From an uncultured Acidobacteriia bacterium (GTDB lineage: Bacteria > Acidobacteriota > Terriglobia > Bryobacterales > Bryobacteraceae), in the NCBI GenBank assembly GCA_903925015.1, contig CAIYDY010000017.1, positions 1-44,459 on the forward strand: a stretch of DNA of 44,459 bases, in the 5' to 3' direction. The first letter of the stretch is position 1. Every line of letters begins with the position of its first letter. A program made the position numbers and the translations under genes. Under the pieces are notes generated by a model that worked only from the letters and a program-made list of their open reading frames with translations, was not told the origin of the DNA and did no database searches. Below, piece by piece: positions 32,316 through 44,459 of the stretch.

Positions 32316-33605
32316 TTGAAAACACTCCACCTGACGAACGCTTGGCACGCCAATTCCGGCGGTATCGGCATGTTTTACAAGGCCCTGTTTGACGCCGCGA
32401 ACCGCGAGGGACACTCCATCCGTCTAGTAGTGCCCTCCGATTCCACCCGTTTGGAGAAAGTGGGAGACTTCGGTCTCGTCTACCACCTCGAAGCCCCGCG
32501 CGCACCCGTCAGTCCCCAGTACCGGATGCTATACCCCACCAGGTTCCTACTGCCCGGCACTGAAATCCAGCGCATCATCAACGACGAAGCCCCCGATTTG
32601 GTCGAGGTCTCCGAAAAGTACACCATGAACTACCTCGCGGGTCTGCTCCGGACCCGCCGACTCCCCGGCGTCCGCGTCCGTCCAACAGTCATCGGCGTTA
32701 GCCATGAACGCATGGACGAAAACATGGCCGCCTACTTCACAGACAGTCCAGCAGGCAAGGCTTTCTGCCGCTGGTACATGAAATGGGTCTACTTCCCCAT
32801 GTTCGACCACCACGTCACCGTTTCCGAACACACTGCAGAGGAGCTGATCGAGGCTTCCCATGGCCACAAAATCAAGCGCGGCATTTGGGTCGCCCCCATG
32901 GGTGTCGATTGCGACCGCTTCACTCCCGCCCGTAGAAGCCCGAACGGTCGCGAGGAGCTTCTACGGTTGGCTGGTGCCGGTTCCGACACCACCATCCTCC
33001 TTTACGCCGGCCGCCTCGCCCCTGAGAAGAATATCCCGCTCCTGATCGATACTGCCCGGCGATTGGATCCAGCGCTATTCCGGCTGGTGATTGCGGGAGA
33101 GGGCATCCTGCTGGACGATCTCCGCGCCGAATGCACCCGCGCCGCGCTCCACCACGTCGTCTTCCTAGGCCACGTCCAAGACCGCGGCACGCTGGCCGAC
33201 CACTACGCCAACGCCGACGTGTTTATCCATCCCAATCCCCGCGAACCCTTCGGCATCGCGCCCCTGGAGGCGATGGCTGCCGGACTAGCCTTGGTTGCGC
33301 CCGATACCGGAGGCGTTATCTCCTACGCCGACAATGGCAACTCCTGGCTCTCCTCCGCAGACAGCGAGCAGTTCGCCGCTTCGGTGCGCTCCATCCAAGC
33401 CGACCCGATCACCCGCTTCCGCAAAACCGCCGCTGCTCGGCAGCGTGCAGAGCACTTCCGTTGGGAAAACGTTACCTCCCGCCATCTCCAGCTCTACCGG
33501 GAATTGGACGCCATCACCCGCGGCGATGAACAGGCCCTCACGATTGCCCCCCGCGCGTGGACCACGACCGGGGACGCATTCGGCCGCGAGATCGTTTCAG
33601 GCTAA
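32316..33605 (+). CDS. GT4-family glycosyltransferase
   Basis: A 429-residue GT-B fold retaining glycosyltransferase. The N-terminal acceptor domain has NAWHANSGGIGMFYKAL. The C-terminal donor domain has LYAGRLAPEKNIPLLID and EPFGIAPLEAMAAGLALVA, the EX7E motif with the glycine-rich loop of Glycos_transf_1. It would move a sugar from a nucleotide donor to a lipid, polysaccharide or small acceptor. TTG is the start, one base after the stop of the small membrane protein. A PHP-domain gene follows after 107 bases. The specific donor and acceptor are unknown. Confidence 0.9.
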   Translation: MKTLHLTNAWHANSGGIGMFYKALFDAANREGHSIRLVVPSDSTRLEKVGDFGLVYHLEAPRAPVSPQYRMLYPTRFLLPGTEIQRIINDEAPDLVEVSEKYTMNYLAGLLRTRRLPGVRVRPTVIGVSHERMDENMAAYFTDSPAGKAFCRWYMKWVYFPMFDHHVTVSEHTAEELIEASHGHKIKRGIWVAPMGVDCDRFTPARRSPNGREELLRLAGAGSDTTILLYAGRLAPEKNIPLLIDTARRLDPALFRLVIAGEGILLDDLRAECTRAALHHVVFLGHVQDRGTLADHYANADVFIHPNPREPFGIAPLEAMAAGLALVAPDTGGVISYADNGNSWLSSADSEQFAASVRSIQADPITRFRKTAAARQRAEHFRWENVTSRHLQLYRELDAITRGDEQALTIAPRAWTTTGDAFGREIVSG

Positions 33606-33712
33606 TTCACCCGTTACCGAAATTGTTCCCAAACGTAATTTTCCTGAAATGGTTTCCGGTTATCGTTAGGCATGCCCACCGCAACTGGCATCACCCGCTC
33701 AAAGGAGTCGGT

Positions 33713-34846
33713 TTGAGGGATTCTGGAATCCACTTCCAATGGCTGAAGAATCCCGCCGGAAGCTTCTCCACCGGCGTCTCCCTCCACAGCCACACTCTGC
33801 ATTCCAAAGAGTCTCTGGATTTTATTCAGCGGGTTACCAAGGACACTCCCTGGCTTGGCGGTGCCATCCGCAAGCAGACGGACCGGTACCGCGCGATCAA
33901 CGGCAGGGATATCGACTTCTCCAAGGCATGGTGGACTCCCCCGCTCGCCGCCCGCCATGCGTGGGAATTGGAAAAGGGCCAAATTGAAGGAGTGCTGGGC
34001 CTCAAGGGCTTGGTTTCGCTCACCGACCACGACACCATCGACGCCTGCCTACACCTCCATGTCCTCGAAGGCATGCGTGACGTGCCAGTATCGGTCGAGT
34101 GGACCATCCCCTACGCCCCCACGTTCTTCCACATCGGTGTTCACAACCTACCTGCCGAGGACGCTCCAGCAATGATGCGGGAAATGGAAGCCTTTACAGA
34201 CAATCCCGTCGAAGCAAAAATTGGCGAGATGCTGGAATGGGTCTCCCGTGATGCCCGCACACTGGTAATCATCAACCACCCCTGCTGGGACGAAAACCAC
34301 ATCGGTGCCGAAGAGCACCGTGCGACCGTCATACGTTTCCTCGACAACTACCGGCCTTTCATCCACGCTGCGGAATTGAACGGCCTGCGTCCATGGGATG
34401 AGAACCAGAAAGCTGCGGACTTGGCTGCCCGCTACAAGCTGCCGGTAATCTCTGGTGGAGACCGCCACGGTCGCGAGCCCAACGCCAACGTCAACCTCAC
34501 CAACGCCACCACATTCTCGGAATTTGTCGACGAAGTCCGCAGCGATGCTCACAGCGAAGTCCTCTTCATGTCCCAATACCGCGACCCGCTGAAGATGCGG
34601 ATCTTGGAAAACATGGCCGACATCATTGAGGACGACCCGCGCCACGCCATGGGCTGGGTCAAGTGGAGCGACCGCGTGTTTTGGGAAAACCCGGACGGTG
34701 AAGTGAAGTCTGTGGGGGAACACTGGGGCAACAAGGTTCCCAGAGTGGTCAACCGCTTCGTCAACCTGATGAGTTTGGTGAAACACCGCCGCGTCCGCTC
34801 GGTGCTGCGAGTGGCGCTGGAGGAAAACCGGCAATTCGCGGTGTAA
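33713..34846 (+). CDS. PHP-domain metal-dependent phosphoesterase-like protein
   Basis: A 377-residue protein with PHP motifs in order: SLHSHTLHS near the N-terminus (motif I, HxH), SLTDHDTID (motif II), NHPCWDE (motif III) and GGDRHGRE (motif IV region). These bind a trinuclear metal centre in phosphoesterases such as histidinol phosphatase. The start is TTG at 33713, supported by AAAGGAG with five bases of spacing; no ATG fits. It follows the GT4 gene on the same strand and may clip a phosphate or phosphodiester from a glycoconjugate, but this is inferred only from position. About 100 C-terminal residues beyond the PHP core are unrecognised. Confidence 0.8.
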   Translation: MRDSGIHFQWLKNPAGSFSTGVSLHSHTLHSKESLDFIQRVTKDTPWLGGAIRKQTDRYRAINGRDIDFSKAWWTPPLAARHAWELEKGQIEGVLGLKGLVSLTDHDTIDACLHLHVLEGMRDVPVSVEWTIPYAPTFFHIGVHNLPAEDAPAMMREMEAFTDNPVEAKIGEMLEWVSRDARTLVIINHPCWDENHIGAEEHRATVIRFLDNYRPFIHAAELNGLRPWDENQKAADLAARYKLPVISGGDRHGREPNANVNLTNATTFSEFVDEVRSDAHSEVLFMSQYRDPLKMRILENMADIIEDDPRHAMGWVKWSDRVFWENPDGEVKSVGEHWGNKVPRVVNRFVNLMSLVKHRRVRSVLRVALEENRQFAV

Positions 34847-34894
34847 AGTGATCGTCCCAGGGCGCGCTAAGATTGGATCAAGGTTAGATCAACC

Positions 34895-35515
34895 ATGCCC
34901 GCCGAAGTCATGCAAATCGAGATCGCGGTAGATCCATACGCCCCTGCGGTCTACCCGCCGAGGAAACGATGGACCCGTGCTGAATGCACGAGCTTGGAAT
35001 CGACGGGTTTGTGGGAGCGCGATCACCTCGAATTGATCGAAGGCGAACTCATCACGAAGATGCCCAAGAAGCGCCCGCACACGATTGCGTACTTATACCT
35101 GCTCGAATGGCTGGGTGCTGTATTCGGCATTCGATACCTGAATCCAGAAACGGCAATCGACGTGGCACCGGAAGACAATCCCACAAGCGAGCCCGAGCCC
35201 GACATAGCGGTTCTTTCAAGCTTGGCCTCCGCCTATGTGAAGTCCAACCCACCCGCGTCCGATGTCCGGCTCGTAGTCGAAGTGTCGGATTCCACCCTAG
35301 CATTCGACCAAGGCCCCAAGGCCCGGCTGTACGCTCGCGCCGACATCCAAGAATACTGGGTGGTCGATGTGAAATCTAGCCGGATCATCGTCCATCGGAT
35401 TCCAACCAACGGCATCTACGCCACGATTGCCGCCTACGACAGAGGCGAGACAATCGCCCCGCTCGTCGCCCCGGACTCGCCACTGGCTGTGTCCACGATA
35501 TTCCCCGACGAGTAG
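34895..35515 (+). CDS. Uma2 family (DUF820) nuclease-like protein
   Basis: A 206-residue protein of the Uma2/DUF820 family, a PD-(D/E)XK nuclease-like fold common in cyanobacteria, planctomycetes and acidobacteria. HLELIEGELI gives the N-terminal acidic strand. PEPDIAVL and VRLVVEVSDST supply the Asp and Glu of the active site, followed by Lys in GPKARLYA and the EYWVVDV strand. Function is not established in the family; a role in DNA cleavage or mobile-element biology has been proposed. It appears intact and stands alone between the PHP gene and convergent gyrB. Confidence 0.88.
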   Translation: MPAEVMQIEIAVDPYAPAVYPPRKRWTRAECTSLESTGLWERDHLELIEGELITKMPKKRPHTIAYLYLLEWLGAVFGIRYLNPETAIDVAPEDNPTSEPEPDIAVLSSLASAYVKSNPPASDVRLVVEVSDSTLAFDQGPKARLYARADIQEYWVVDVKSSRIIVHRIPTNGIYATIAAYDRGETIAPLVAPDSPLAVSTIFPDE

Positions 35516-35530
35516 TAATTCCGGCCCCGA

Positions 35531-35548
35531 GGGTCTCCACGGAGACCC
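35531..35548. terminator. Hairpin between convergent Uma2 and gyrB genes
   Basis: GGGTCTCC-AC-GGAGACCC is a perfect inverted repeat (7-8 bp stem, tight loop) placed between two converging genes. No T tract follows on either strand, so efficiency as an intrinsic terminator is doubtful, but the position fits a bidirectional stop. Confidence 0.45.
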
Positions 35549-35569
35549 AAGTTACCGTAATTGACCCTC

Positions 35570-39152
<3,583 letters not shown>

Positions 39153-39389
39153 TTTGGGGGCTCCGGTTCTCTCTTACGATTGCTATAGACAAACACAGTG
39201 ATCAACACCGTATTCGTAGGCGCTGTTGAAATGTGGAAGACTCTCTAAATTATACAAAACTTTGGGCCTTGCCGTCATTTCCAGTTGTGGGTGCCGGTTG
39301 CGGCGCTTCAGCACAACCGGCATTGCAACGCTTTTTACACAGAGTTCCAGAGGTTGTCCTCAGGGGCGGCTGTGCGAAACTCTGTAACG
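39153..39389. other. dnaA-dnaN spacer, candidate replication origin
   Basis: This 237-base spacer lies between dnaA and dnaN, where many bacteria carry oriC. It has an AT-rich stretch (about 39241-39262) that could melt. One box-like 9-mer, TTTTACACA (39333-39341), fits TTWTNCACA; a weaker one is TGTGGAAGA (39232-39240). This is few boxes for a full origin, so the origin may extend elsewhere. Confidence 0.4.
39248..39253 (-). promoter_or_regulatory. -10 element for dnaN
   Basis: On the minus strand the sequence reads TATAAT exactly, preceded by TTTTG, about 96 bases before the dnaN ATG. No good -35 is found at 16-18 bases. It coincides with the AT-rich, origin-like stretch, so melting for transcription and for replication could be linked. 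Confidence 0.4.
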
Positions 39390-40721
39390 CTATTGGAATG
39401 AATCGGTTACGTTGTTGATTAGTTTGTTGATGTCGGGATCCTCGGCTCGCAGTTCCTTGATCTTCTCGATCGAGTGCAGCACCGTGGTGTGATGCTTGCC
39501 GCCAAACGCCCTCCCAATGTCAGGCAACGACGCCGTTGTGAGCTCTTTCACCAAGTACATGGCGACCTGACGGGGCACGACAATCTCCTTGCGGTTGCTC
39601 TTTTCCTTCAACTGGGTCACCTTGACACCGTAGCGTTCGGCTACAGCCTTCTGCACCGATTCGATCGTGACGCGCTTCTCGACCTTCTCCAGTAGGTGCC
39701 GCAACGCCTGCTTGGCCATCTGCAGTGTCATCGGAGTGTGCGTCAAGGAAGAGACAGCCAGGACCTTGAGCAGTGCCCCTTCGAGCTCGCGAACGTTGGA
39801 CTTGGTGTTGTGCGCGATAAACGCCAGGATCTCCGGTGCCACCACGGCTCCCTGGATCTCCGCCTTGCGCTCCAGGATCGCCATACGCGTCTCAAGATCC
39901 GGGGGTGCAATGTCGGCGATCAAACCCCACTCGAAACGCGAACGCAACCGTTCCACCAAGCCGGTGATTTCCTTGGGCTGGCAATCGCTGGAGATCACAA
40001 TCTGCTTTTGGGCCTCGTGGAGGTCGTTGAAGGTGTGGAAGAACTCCTCTTGGGTCCTGTCGCGTGTTGCCAGGTTGTGGATGTCGTCGATCAGCAGCAC
40101 ATCGGCTGACCGGTAGCGCTCCCGCAACTGGGCCATCTTGCCGTACTTGATGCCGGTGACCACCTCATTGGTGAACTTCTCGCTCGTTGTATAGACTACC
40201 CTCGATTGCCCGGAATCCAGCATCGCCCTGCCGATGGCATGCATGATGTGCGTCTTGCCCATGCCGGTTCCGCCGTACAGGTACAGCGGATTGTACCGGC
40301 GGGCCGGGAAAGCGGCGACGGCTTGCGCTGCTGCATGGGCGAACTGGTTGCATGCACCCACAACGAAGGTTCCGAAAGTGAAGTTTGGGTTAAGCTGGAC
40401 CGGCGACTCAATCTCCGGTGCCGATTCCACGATGGAACCGGGATGTGCTGGCCCCCCCTGTGCCTTTCGTACAACAAAATGCACGTGGTCGATACCAAGG
40501 GGTAGTGATCGGGCTGTTGAATCGATCTGATGGGAGTATTCGTCCATCAAATAAGCGATTGTGTTGGCGTCGGGAGCCGATACGAGCAGGGTCCTGCCGT
40601 CGATGCCCGCGAAATCGGTACGCGAGATCCAGTTTTCGTAGCTCTCCGTGCTGAGCTTGCGTTCAAGTAGCCGCTTGATTTGCAGCCATGGGTTCGTGTT
40701 TTCGCCGTTCACTAAAGACAA
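39390..40721 (-). CDS. dnaA: Chromosomal replication initiator DnaA
   Basis: A 443-residue AAA+ initiator. Domain I has WLQIKRLLERKLSTESYENW, domain III the Walker A GGTGMGKTH and Walker B VLLIDDIHNL, and domain IV the DNA-binding signature GKHHTTVLHSIEKI. The start is TTG at 40721: AAGGAG (40732-40727 on the minus strand) is five bases upstream. An out-of-frame ATG at 40725 is only one base from that site and unlikely to be used. Domain II is short. The gene heads the minus-strand set dnaA, dnaN, gyrB. Confidence 0.96.
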   Translation of the reverse strand: MSLVNGENTNPWLQIKRLLERKLSTESYENWISRTDFAGIDGRTLLVSAPDANTIAYLMDEYSHQIDSTARSLPLGIDHVHFVVRKAQGGPAHPGSIVESAPEIESPVQLNPNFTFGTFVVGACNQFAHAAAQAVAAFPARRYNPLYLYGGTGMGKTHIMHAIGRAMLDSGQSRVVYTTSEKFTNEVVTGIKYGKMAQLRERYRSADVLLIDDIHNLATRDRTQEEFFHTFNDLHEAQKQIVISSDCQPKEITGLVERLRSRFEWGLIADIAPPDLETRMAILERKAEIQGAVVAPEILAFIAHNTKSNVRELEGALLKVLAVSSLTHTPMTLQMAKQALRHLLEKVEKRVTIESVQKAVAERYGVKVTQLKEKSNRKEIVVPRQVAMYLVKELTTASLPDIGRAFGGKHHTTVLHSIEKIKELRAEDPDINKLINNVTDSFQ

Positions 40722-40853
40722 ACATTCTCCTTCGGAGCGCTGGGCATTCCTTGGGGGAGGCTTCGGGGGAAGTTGCAGCCTCGGCTGAAGGGATCTGCGG
40801 CTGGCAGCGGGTTGAGCCCGTTTGCAGGGGGCCGTTTTGGTACGACAGGACGT

Positions 40854-40881
40854 AGTCTAGCACAGGAAAATTGGACGGCAA
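40854..40881 (-). promoter_or_regulatory. dnaA promoter
   Basis: On the minus strand TTGCCG (40881-40876), a 16-base spacer and TAGACT (40859-40854) form a promoter with an adjacent TGC that also makes an extended -10. Transcription would start near 40847, giving a leader of about 125 bases before dnaA. No DnaA box is evident in the leader. Confidence 0.45.
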
Positions 40882-40951
40882 CCGGGTAGACCCCTGTCTT
40901 TGGGCAGGCCAAGAGGTTATCTGTATGATGCTTCTCGGCTTCCGGGCACGC

Positions 40952-41514
40952 CTACCTGCGTTGTGTTTGCTGCCTCCAGAGCTGGGACGCGATTTTGGCA
41001 ATGACTCCTTCGCGGACTGTTGTTTCAGCTGGCGAATCCGAGACGAAGACAGCTATGAGGAGCGTCGGTCGACCGGATTCGGAGATGATTCCGACATCGT
41101 TGGTTGCGGCCGTCATTCCATTTTTGGTACTTGAGGTCCCGGTCTTGTGGGCAACCAGGGCACCGGCAGGGAGAAGGCCTTTCAACCGCTGTGGCCCGGT
41201 CGGAGTCTGGGTCATCAACTGAAACAAAAGGGCTTGGCTGGTTCTGGAAAGTCCCCTGCCCTCTTGGAACGTCTTCAGCAGCTGGACCATTCCCCGCGGC
41301 GCGAGTTGGCTCCGGTCAACGGCGTTCAGAACCGCCATCGCGATGGGGAACTTGTAGGCGCTTTGCATCGGGAAATGGTCGGAATCATGGAAGCCGATGG
41401 GCTTCTTGGTTCCTACCACCTGCGCTGCCACGCCGAAATGGCCTTTGTGGCGGGCTTGGAGAGAATGTCGAGGTCCCCAGCCAGTGAGGCCAGAAGCAGA
41501 AAGTGGGCAATCAT
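40952..41514 (-). pseudogene. Class A (A2-like) beta-lactamase, internally deleted and frameshifted
   Basis: The ATG at 41514 starts a signal-peptide-like MIAHFLLLASLAGDL, which continues out of frame near 41440. The main frame then has FPMQSAYKFPIAMAVL with the SxxK active-site Ser and Lys, and LVAHKTGTSSTKNG with the KTG motif, as in PER/VEB-like subclass A2 enzymes (TAATNDVGIIS). About 100 residues that carry SDN and the general-base Glu of ExxLN are missing near 41300 (NAVDRSQLAPRGMVQLL). Such a protein cannot hydrolyse beta-lactams. It overlaps dinB by 4 bases (ATGA), so the intact gene was once co-translated with it. Confidence 0.82.
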
Positions 41515-41990
41515 CGGGTTTGCGGGTATTGTGTGATCTCTGCCCGTCCCAAAAGATGGTCGAGGTGGTGTTGCATGTGAACGACGTAATCCTGGATGAC
41601 GAATCCGAGGGTTTCCACCGGATACGGACCGACCTTGCAGGGTGTCTCCAAGCTGGATTCCGGTATTCGGTCCACGACCCTTGCTAGGAAGGCGTTGAAA
41701 CGGAACCAGAGGTCGACTATGTTCTCCCACGACATGTTCTGGTAGTCATGAAGCTCCACCCAGCCGTTCTGGTCGTAGCCGGGGCCGGTGTAGTCACCGT
41801 GCAGGGCGGCGCGGACAAAGCGCTGGTGGTTGTTCACTGCTGAATCGACTAGGTGCCCCAGTTCCTGTTTTGGGGACCAGCGGGTCGGATCCGCTGGTTT
41901 TAGCGACGCGGTTTCGGCTGGAAGTGCCTCCAAAAGTGGAAGTTCACTGGTAATTGTTTGGCGGAGGAGTTCGGCGGGGGACTGGGCCAT
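41511..41990 (-). CDS. DinB-family protein
   Basis: A 159-residue four-helix-bundle protein of the DinB/YfiT-like group. TRWSPKQELGHLVDSAVNNHQRF carries the first metal-ligand histidine, and VIQDYVVHMQHHLDHLL the paired histidines that bind nickel or zinc. Many such proteins are thiol transferases or unknown metal enzymes. It is three bases after the transhydrogenase gene and ends in a 4-base overlap with the beta-lactamase relic, so the three are one transcription unit. Confidence 0.86.
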   Translation of the reverse strand: MAQSPAELLRQTITSELPLLEALPAETASLKPADPTRWSPKQELGHLVDSAVNNHQRFVRAALHGDYTGPGYDQNGWVELHDYQNMSWENIVDLWFRFNAFLARVVDRIPESSLETPCKVGPYPVETLGFVIQDYVVHMQHHLDHLLGRAEITQYPQTR

Positions 41991-41993
41991 ATC

Positions 41994-43274
41994 TTATTTT
42001 AGGGTCATGGCGTCCTCAAACAATGCTGCCAAGTCGTCGGCAGAGGCTGGTCGTGGCGACAACTTGGTGACACGGTGTTGCGGCAATGTTCCTTGAACCA
42101 GTGCAGGGATGTCGGATGCCGAATAGCCCAACCCCTTCAATCCATCCGGCAGCTTCAAATCGGAGATCAAGCCCGTCAAAGTATCGGCCAAGATCTTTCC
42201 CGCGTCGTCCAACTTGGCGTTGGAGATGTCAGCCCCAAGGACGAACGCGGCGTCCAGATGGCGTTCGGGTGAGGAGGCACTTGTGAAGCGGAAAACGGCC
42301 GGAGCATTCAGGATTACCGAGATCCCGTGTGGAACCATCGGATGGTCGACATCGTAGCCAGCGGCCTGGAACCCCCGGACCAGGCCCGCTACCGGGTACG
42401 ACATGCCATGCGGCAGGTGTACACCCGCGTTTCCAAATCCGATACCGGCATATGAGGACGCCAGCATCATTGCCGAGCGTGCCTCTTCGTCCGATGTATC
42501 TGCGAAGGCGCGTCGTATGTACTGGGAAGTGAGTCGAAGTGCCTCCATGCTCCACAAATCACTGATGGGATTGGAGCCCTGGTAGGCGGGTCGGAGGATC
42601 GGCCGCTCGGGCCTGGGGCGTTCCACGAAGGGAATGGCGGTCCAGGATTCGATGGCATGGCAAAGTACGTCCAATCCCGAAGACGCTGCCACGGCTGCTG
42701 GCATGGTGCGGGTGTTCTCGGGATCGACGATTCCCAGATAGGGCTTCAGGCGGCGGTGCGCGATGCCTGTTTTGGCCCGGAGGGGTTTGTAATCGAATAT
42801 GGCCACGCCCGTGGTTTCGCTTCCGGTTCCTGCGGTGGTAGGGATGGCGAACAAGGGCTTGACCGGACCCGGAACTGGCAGTCCCTTGCCGATTGGCTGG
42901 TTGACGTAGTCGAGGAAGTCCGCCGGCCAGCAGGCAAAAAGGTTGGCGACCTTCGCGGTGTCGATGACGGAGCCGCCCCCAACCGCAACCACGGCATCAT
43001 ACTCGCGCCCGTTGGCAAATCGGATTGCCTCCTGCATCGATTCGTCGGACGGCTCAACCCGGCAGGTGTCGAAGAGCGAATACGGAATCTTGTTGGACTC
43101 CAATGATTCCAGCACCGTGAGCACCGGATGCAGGTTGCGAAGGTTGGGATCGGTGAAGACCAACGTATGTCGGACCTTCAGTTCGGCTAGGTCGGCACCG
43201 ATTTCACGTGTGGCGCCAGCACCGAAGCGGAGTGCGGAGGAGGCCATTTCAAAGGCGTATTCGTGGTTGGTCAT
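41994..43274 (-). CDS. Hydroxyacid-oxoacid transhydrogenase / iron-containing alcohol dehydrogenase
   Basis: A 426-residue group III metal-dependent dehydrogenase. The N-terminus MTNHEYAFEMASSALRFG and GADLAELKVRHTLVFTDPNL strongly resemble mitochondrial ADHFE1, which moves a hydride from 4-hydroxybutyrate to 2-oxoglutarate. GGGSVIDTAK is the nucleotide loop. Metal ligands are Asp and His of GLDVLCHAIES, His of HLPHGMSYPV and His of VPHGISV. The ATG at 43274 is chosen over an upstream in-frame start at 43322 because the conserved N-terminus begins there; no ribosome-binding site is clear. It precedes dinB by three bases. Substrate preference is inferred from resemblance only. Confidence 0.85.
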   Translation of the reverse strand: MTNHEYAFEMASSALRFGAGATREIGADLAELKVRHTLVFTDPNLRNLHPVLTVLESLESNKIPYSLFDTCRVEPSDESMQEAIRFANGREYDAVVAVGGGSVIDTAKVANLFACWPADFLDYVNQPIGKGLPVPGPVKPLFAIPTTAGTGSETTGVAIFDYKPLRAKTGIAHRRLKPYLGIVDPENTRTMPAAVAASSGLDVLCHAIESWTAIPFVERPRPERPILRPAYQGSNPISDLWSMEALRLTSQYIRRAFADTSDEEARSAMMLASSYAGIGFGNAGVHLPHGMSYPVAGLVRGFQAAGYDVDHPMVPHGISVILNAPAVFRFTSASSPERHLDAAFVLGADISNAKLDDAGKILADTLTGLISDLKLPDGLKGLGYSASDIPALVQGTLPQHRVTKLSPRPASADDLAALFEDAMTLK

Positions 43275-43349
43275 TCGGGGTTGCCAGAGGAAAGTGTATC
43301 GAATGGATTTTGGGCTTGGCAATTCGATGTGGAGTTGCTAATATAGTGT

Positions 43350-43379
43350 TTGACAACGAGCCATCATCTGAGAGAAGAT
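43350..43379 (+). promoter_or_regulatory. Promoter for tRNA-Gly
   Basis: A perfect TTGACA (43350-43355) is followed by an 18-base gap and GAAGAT (43374-43379), a weak -10. Transcription would start near 43386, nine bases before the tRNA. Confidence 0.4.
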
Positions 43380-43394
43380 GGAAGTTTCCACCAC

Positions 43395-43470
<76 letters not shown>

Positions 43471-43527
43471 AATTTTTCCTTGCAATTCCTTATTCCACTC
43501 ACATCCTGAAGGTGCAGGTTTAGACCC

Positions 43528-44459
<932 letters not shown>

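Noticed and set aside
40663-40725. An ATG four bases upstream of the dnaA TTG, opening a 20-codon out-of-frame decoy
   Set aside because: Only one base separates it from AAGGAG, too close for efficient initiation, whereas TTG has the best spacing. A regulatory decoy cannot be excluded but is not supported.
40952-41431. A short functional serine hydrolase starting at GTG 41431
   Set aside because: It lacks a signal peptide, SDN and ExxLN; the upstream signal peptide in another frame shows it is a relic of a longer enzyme.

Overview
The window reads like a chromosomal segment of an acidobacterium, most plausibly of the Bryobacter/Solibacter group. This is inferred from high GC content, a 1007-residue OAR-like TonB-dependent receptor with an N-terminal carboxypeptidase-regulatory-like domain, PQQ-propeller/cytochrome proteins, Uma2 proteins, and the family flavour of most enzymes. 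No rRNA gene is present to confirm it. Genes are closely packed, many overlap by 4 bases (ATGA or TTGA), and several begin with TTG or GTG.

Layout. Positions 1-1.8 kb: the end of an acyl-CoA dehydrogenase and a small P-loop kinase. 1.8-5.0 kb (minus): an S41-type protease and a secreted Ca2+-dependent PI-PLC-like enzyme. 5.1-5.7 kb: a MazEF-like toxin-antitoxin pair. 5.8-9.1 kb: a secreted esterase and a PQQ-type propeller protein with a haem c motif. 9.1-12.6 kb (minus): a GntR/FCD regulator followed by lutABC for lactate oxidation. 12.7-20.0 kb (plus), divergent from that regulator: a sialic acid locus with TonB receptor, sialidase, N-acetylneuraminate lyase, MFS transporter and a NanM-like Kelch mutarotase. 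Its genes are overlapped and probably translationally coupled. A 12-bp perfect palindrome lies in the shared control region.

Positions 20.0-24.2 kb form a decay zone. It holds a 21-codon stub of a hydrolase gene, an intact-looking GT-C-like membrane protein, a frameshifted HAD-UbiA fusion pseudogene, a methyltransferase, an M1 aminopeptidase fragment and a broken second copy of the sialidase. An intact secreted alpha/beta hydrolase follows, whose promoter and signal peptide match the stub. 26-35.5 kb carries an adenylate kinase, an unusual zinc-ribbon/SDR fusion, a classical SDR, RlpA, a lactate permease, a small membrane-protein/GT4/PHP cluster and a Uma2 nuclease-like protein.

Positions 35.5-40.9 kb are the replication-initiation region on the minus strand, dnaA, dnaN, gyrB, with an origin-like dnaA-dnaN spacer. 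Next to dnaA lies a hydroxyacid-oxoacid transhydrogenase/DinB operon that ends in an internally deleted class A beta-lactamase pseudogene. The right edge has tRNA-Gly(GCC), an assimilatory APS-type reductase (cysH) and the start of an APS kinase (cysC).

The most distinctive biology is the sialic acid operon sharing a control region with the lactate-oxidation operon, and the evidence next to it of a second sialidase locus that was duplicated, diverged and then lost. All functional calls come from reading the sequence; no database search was run.
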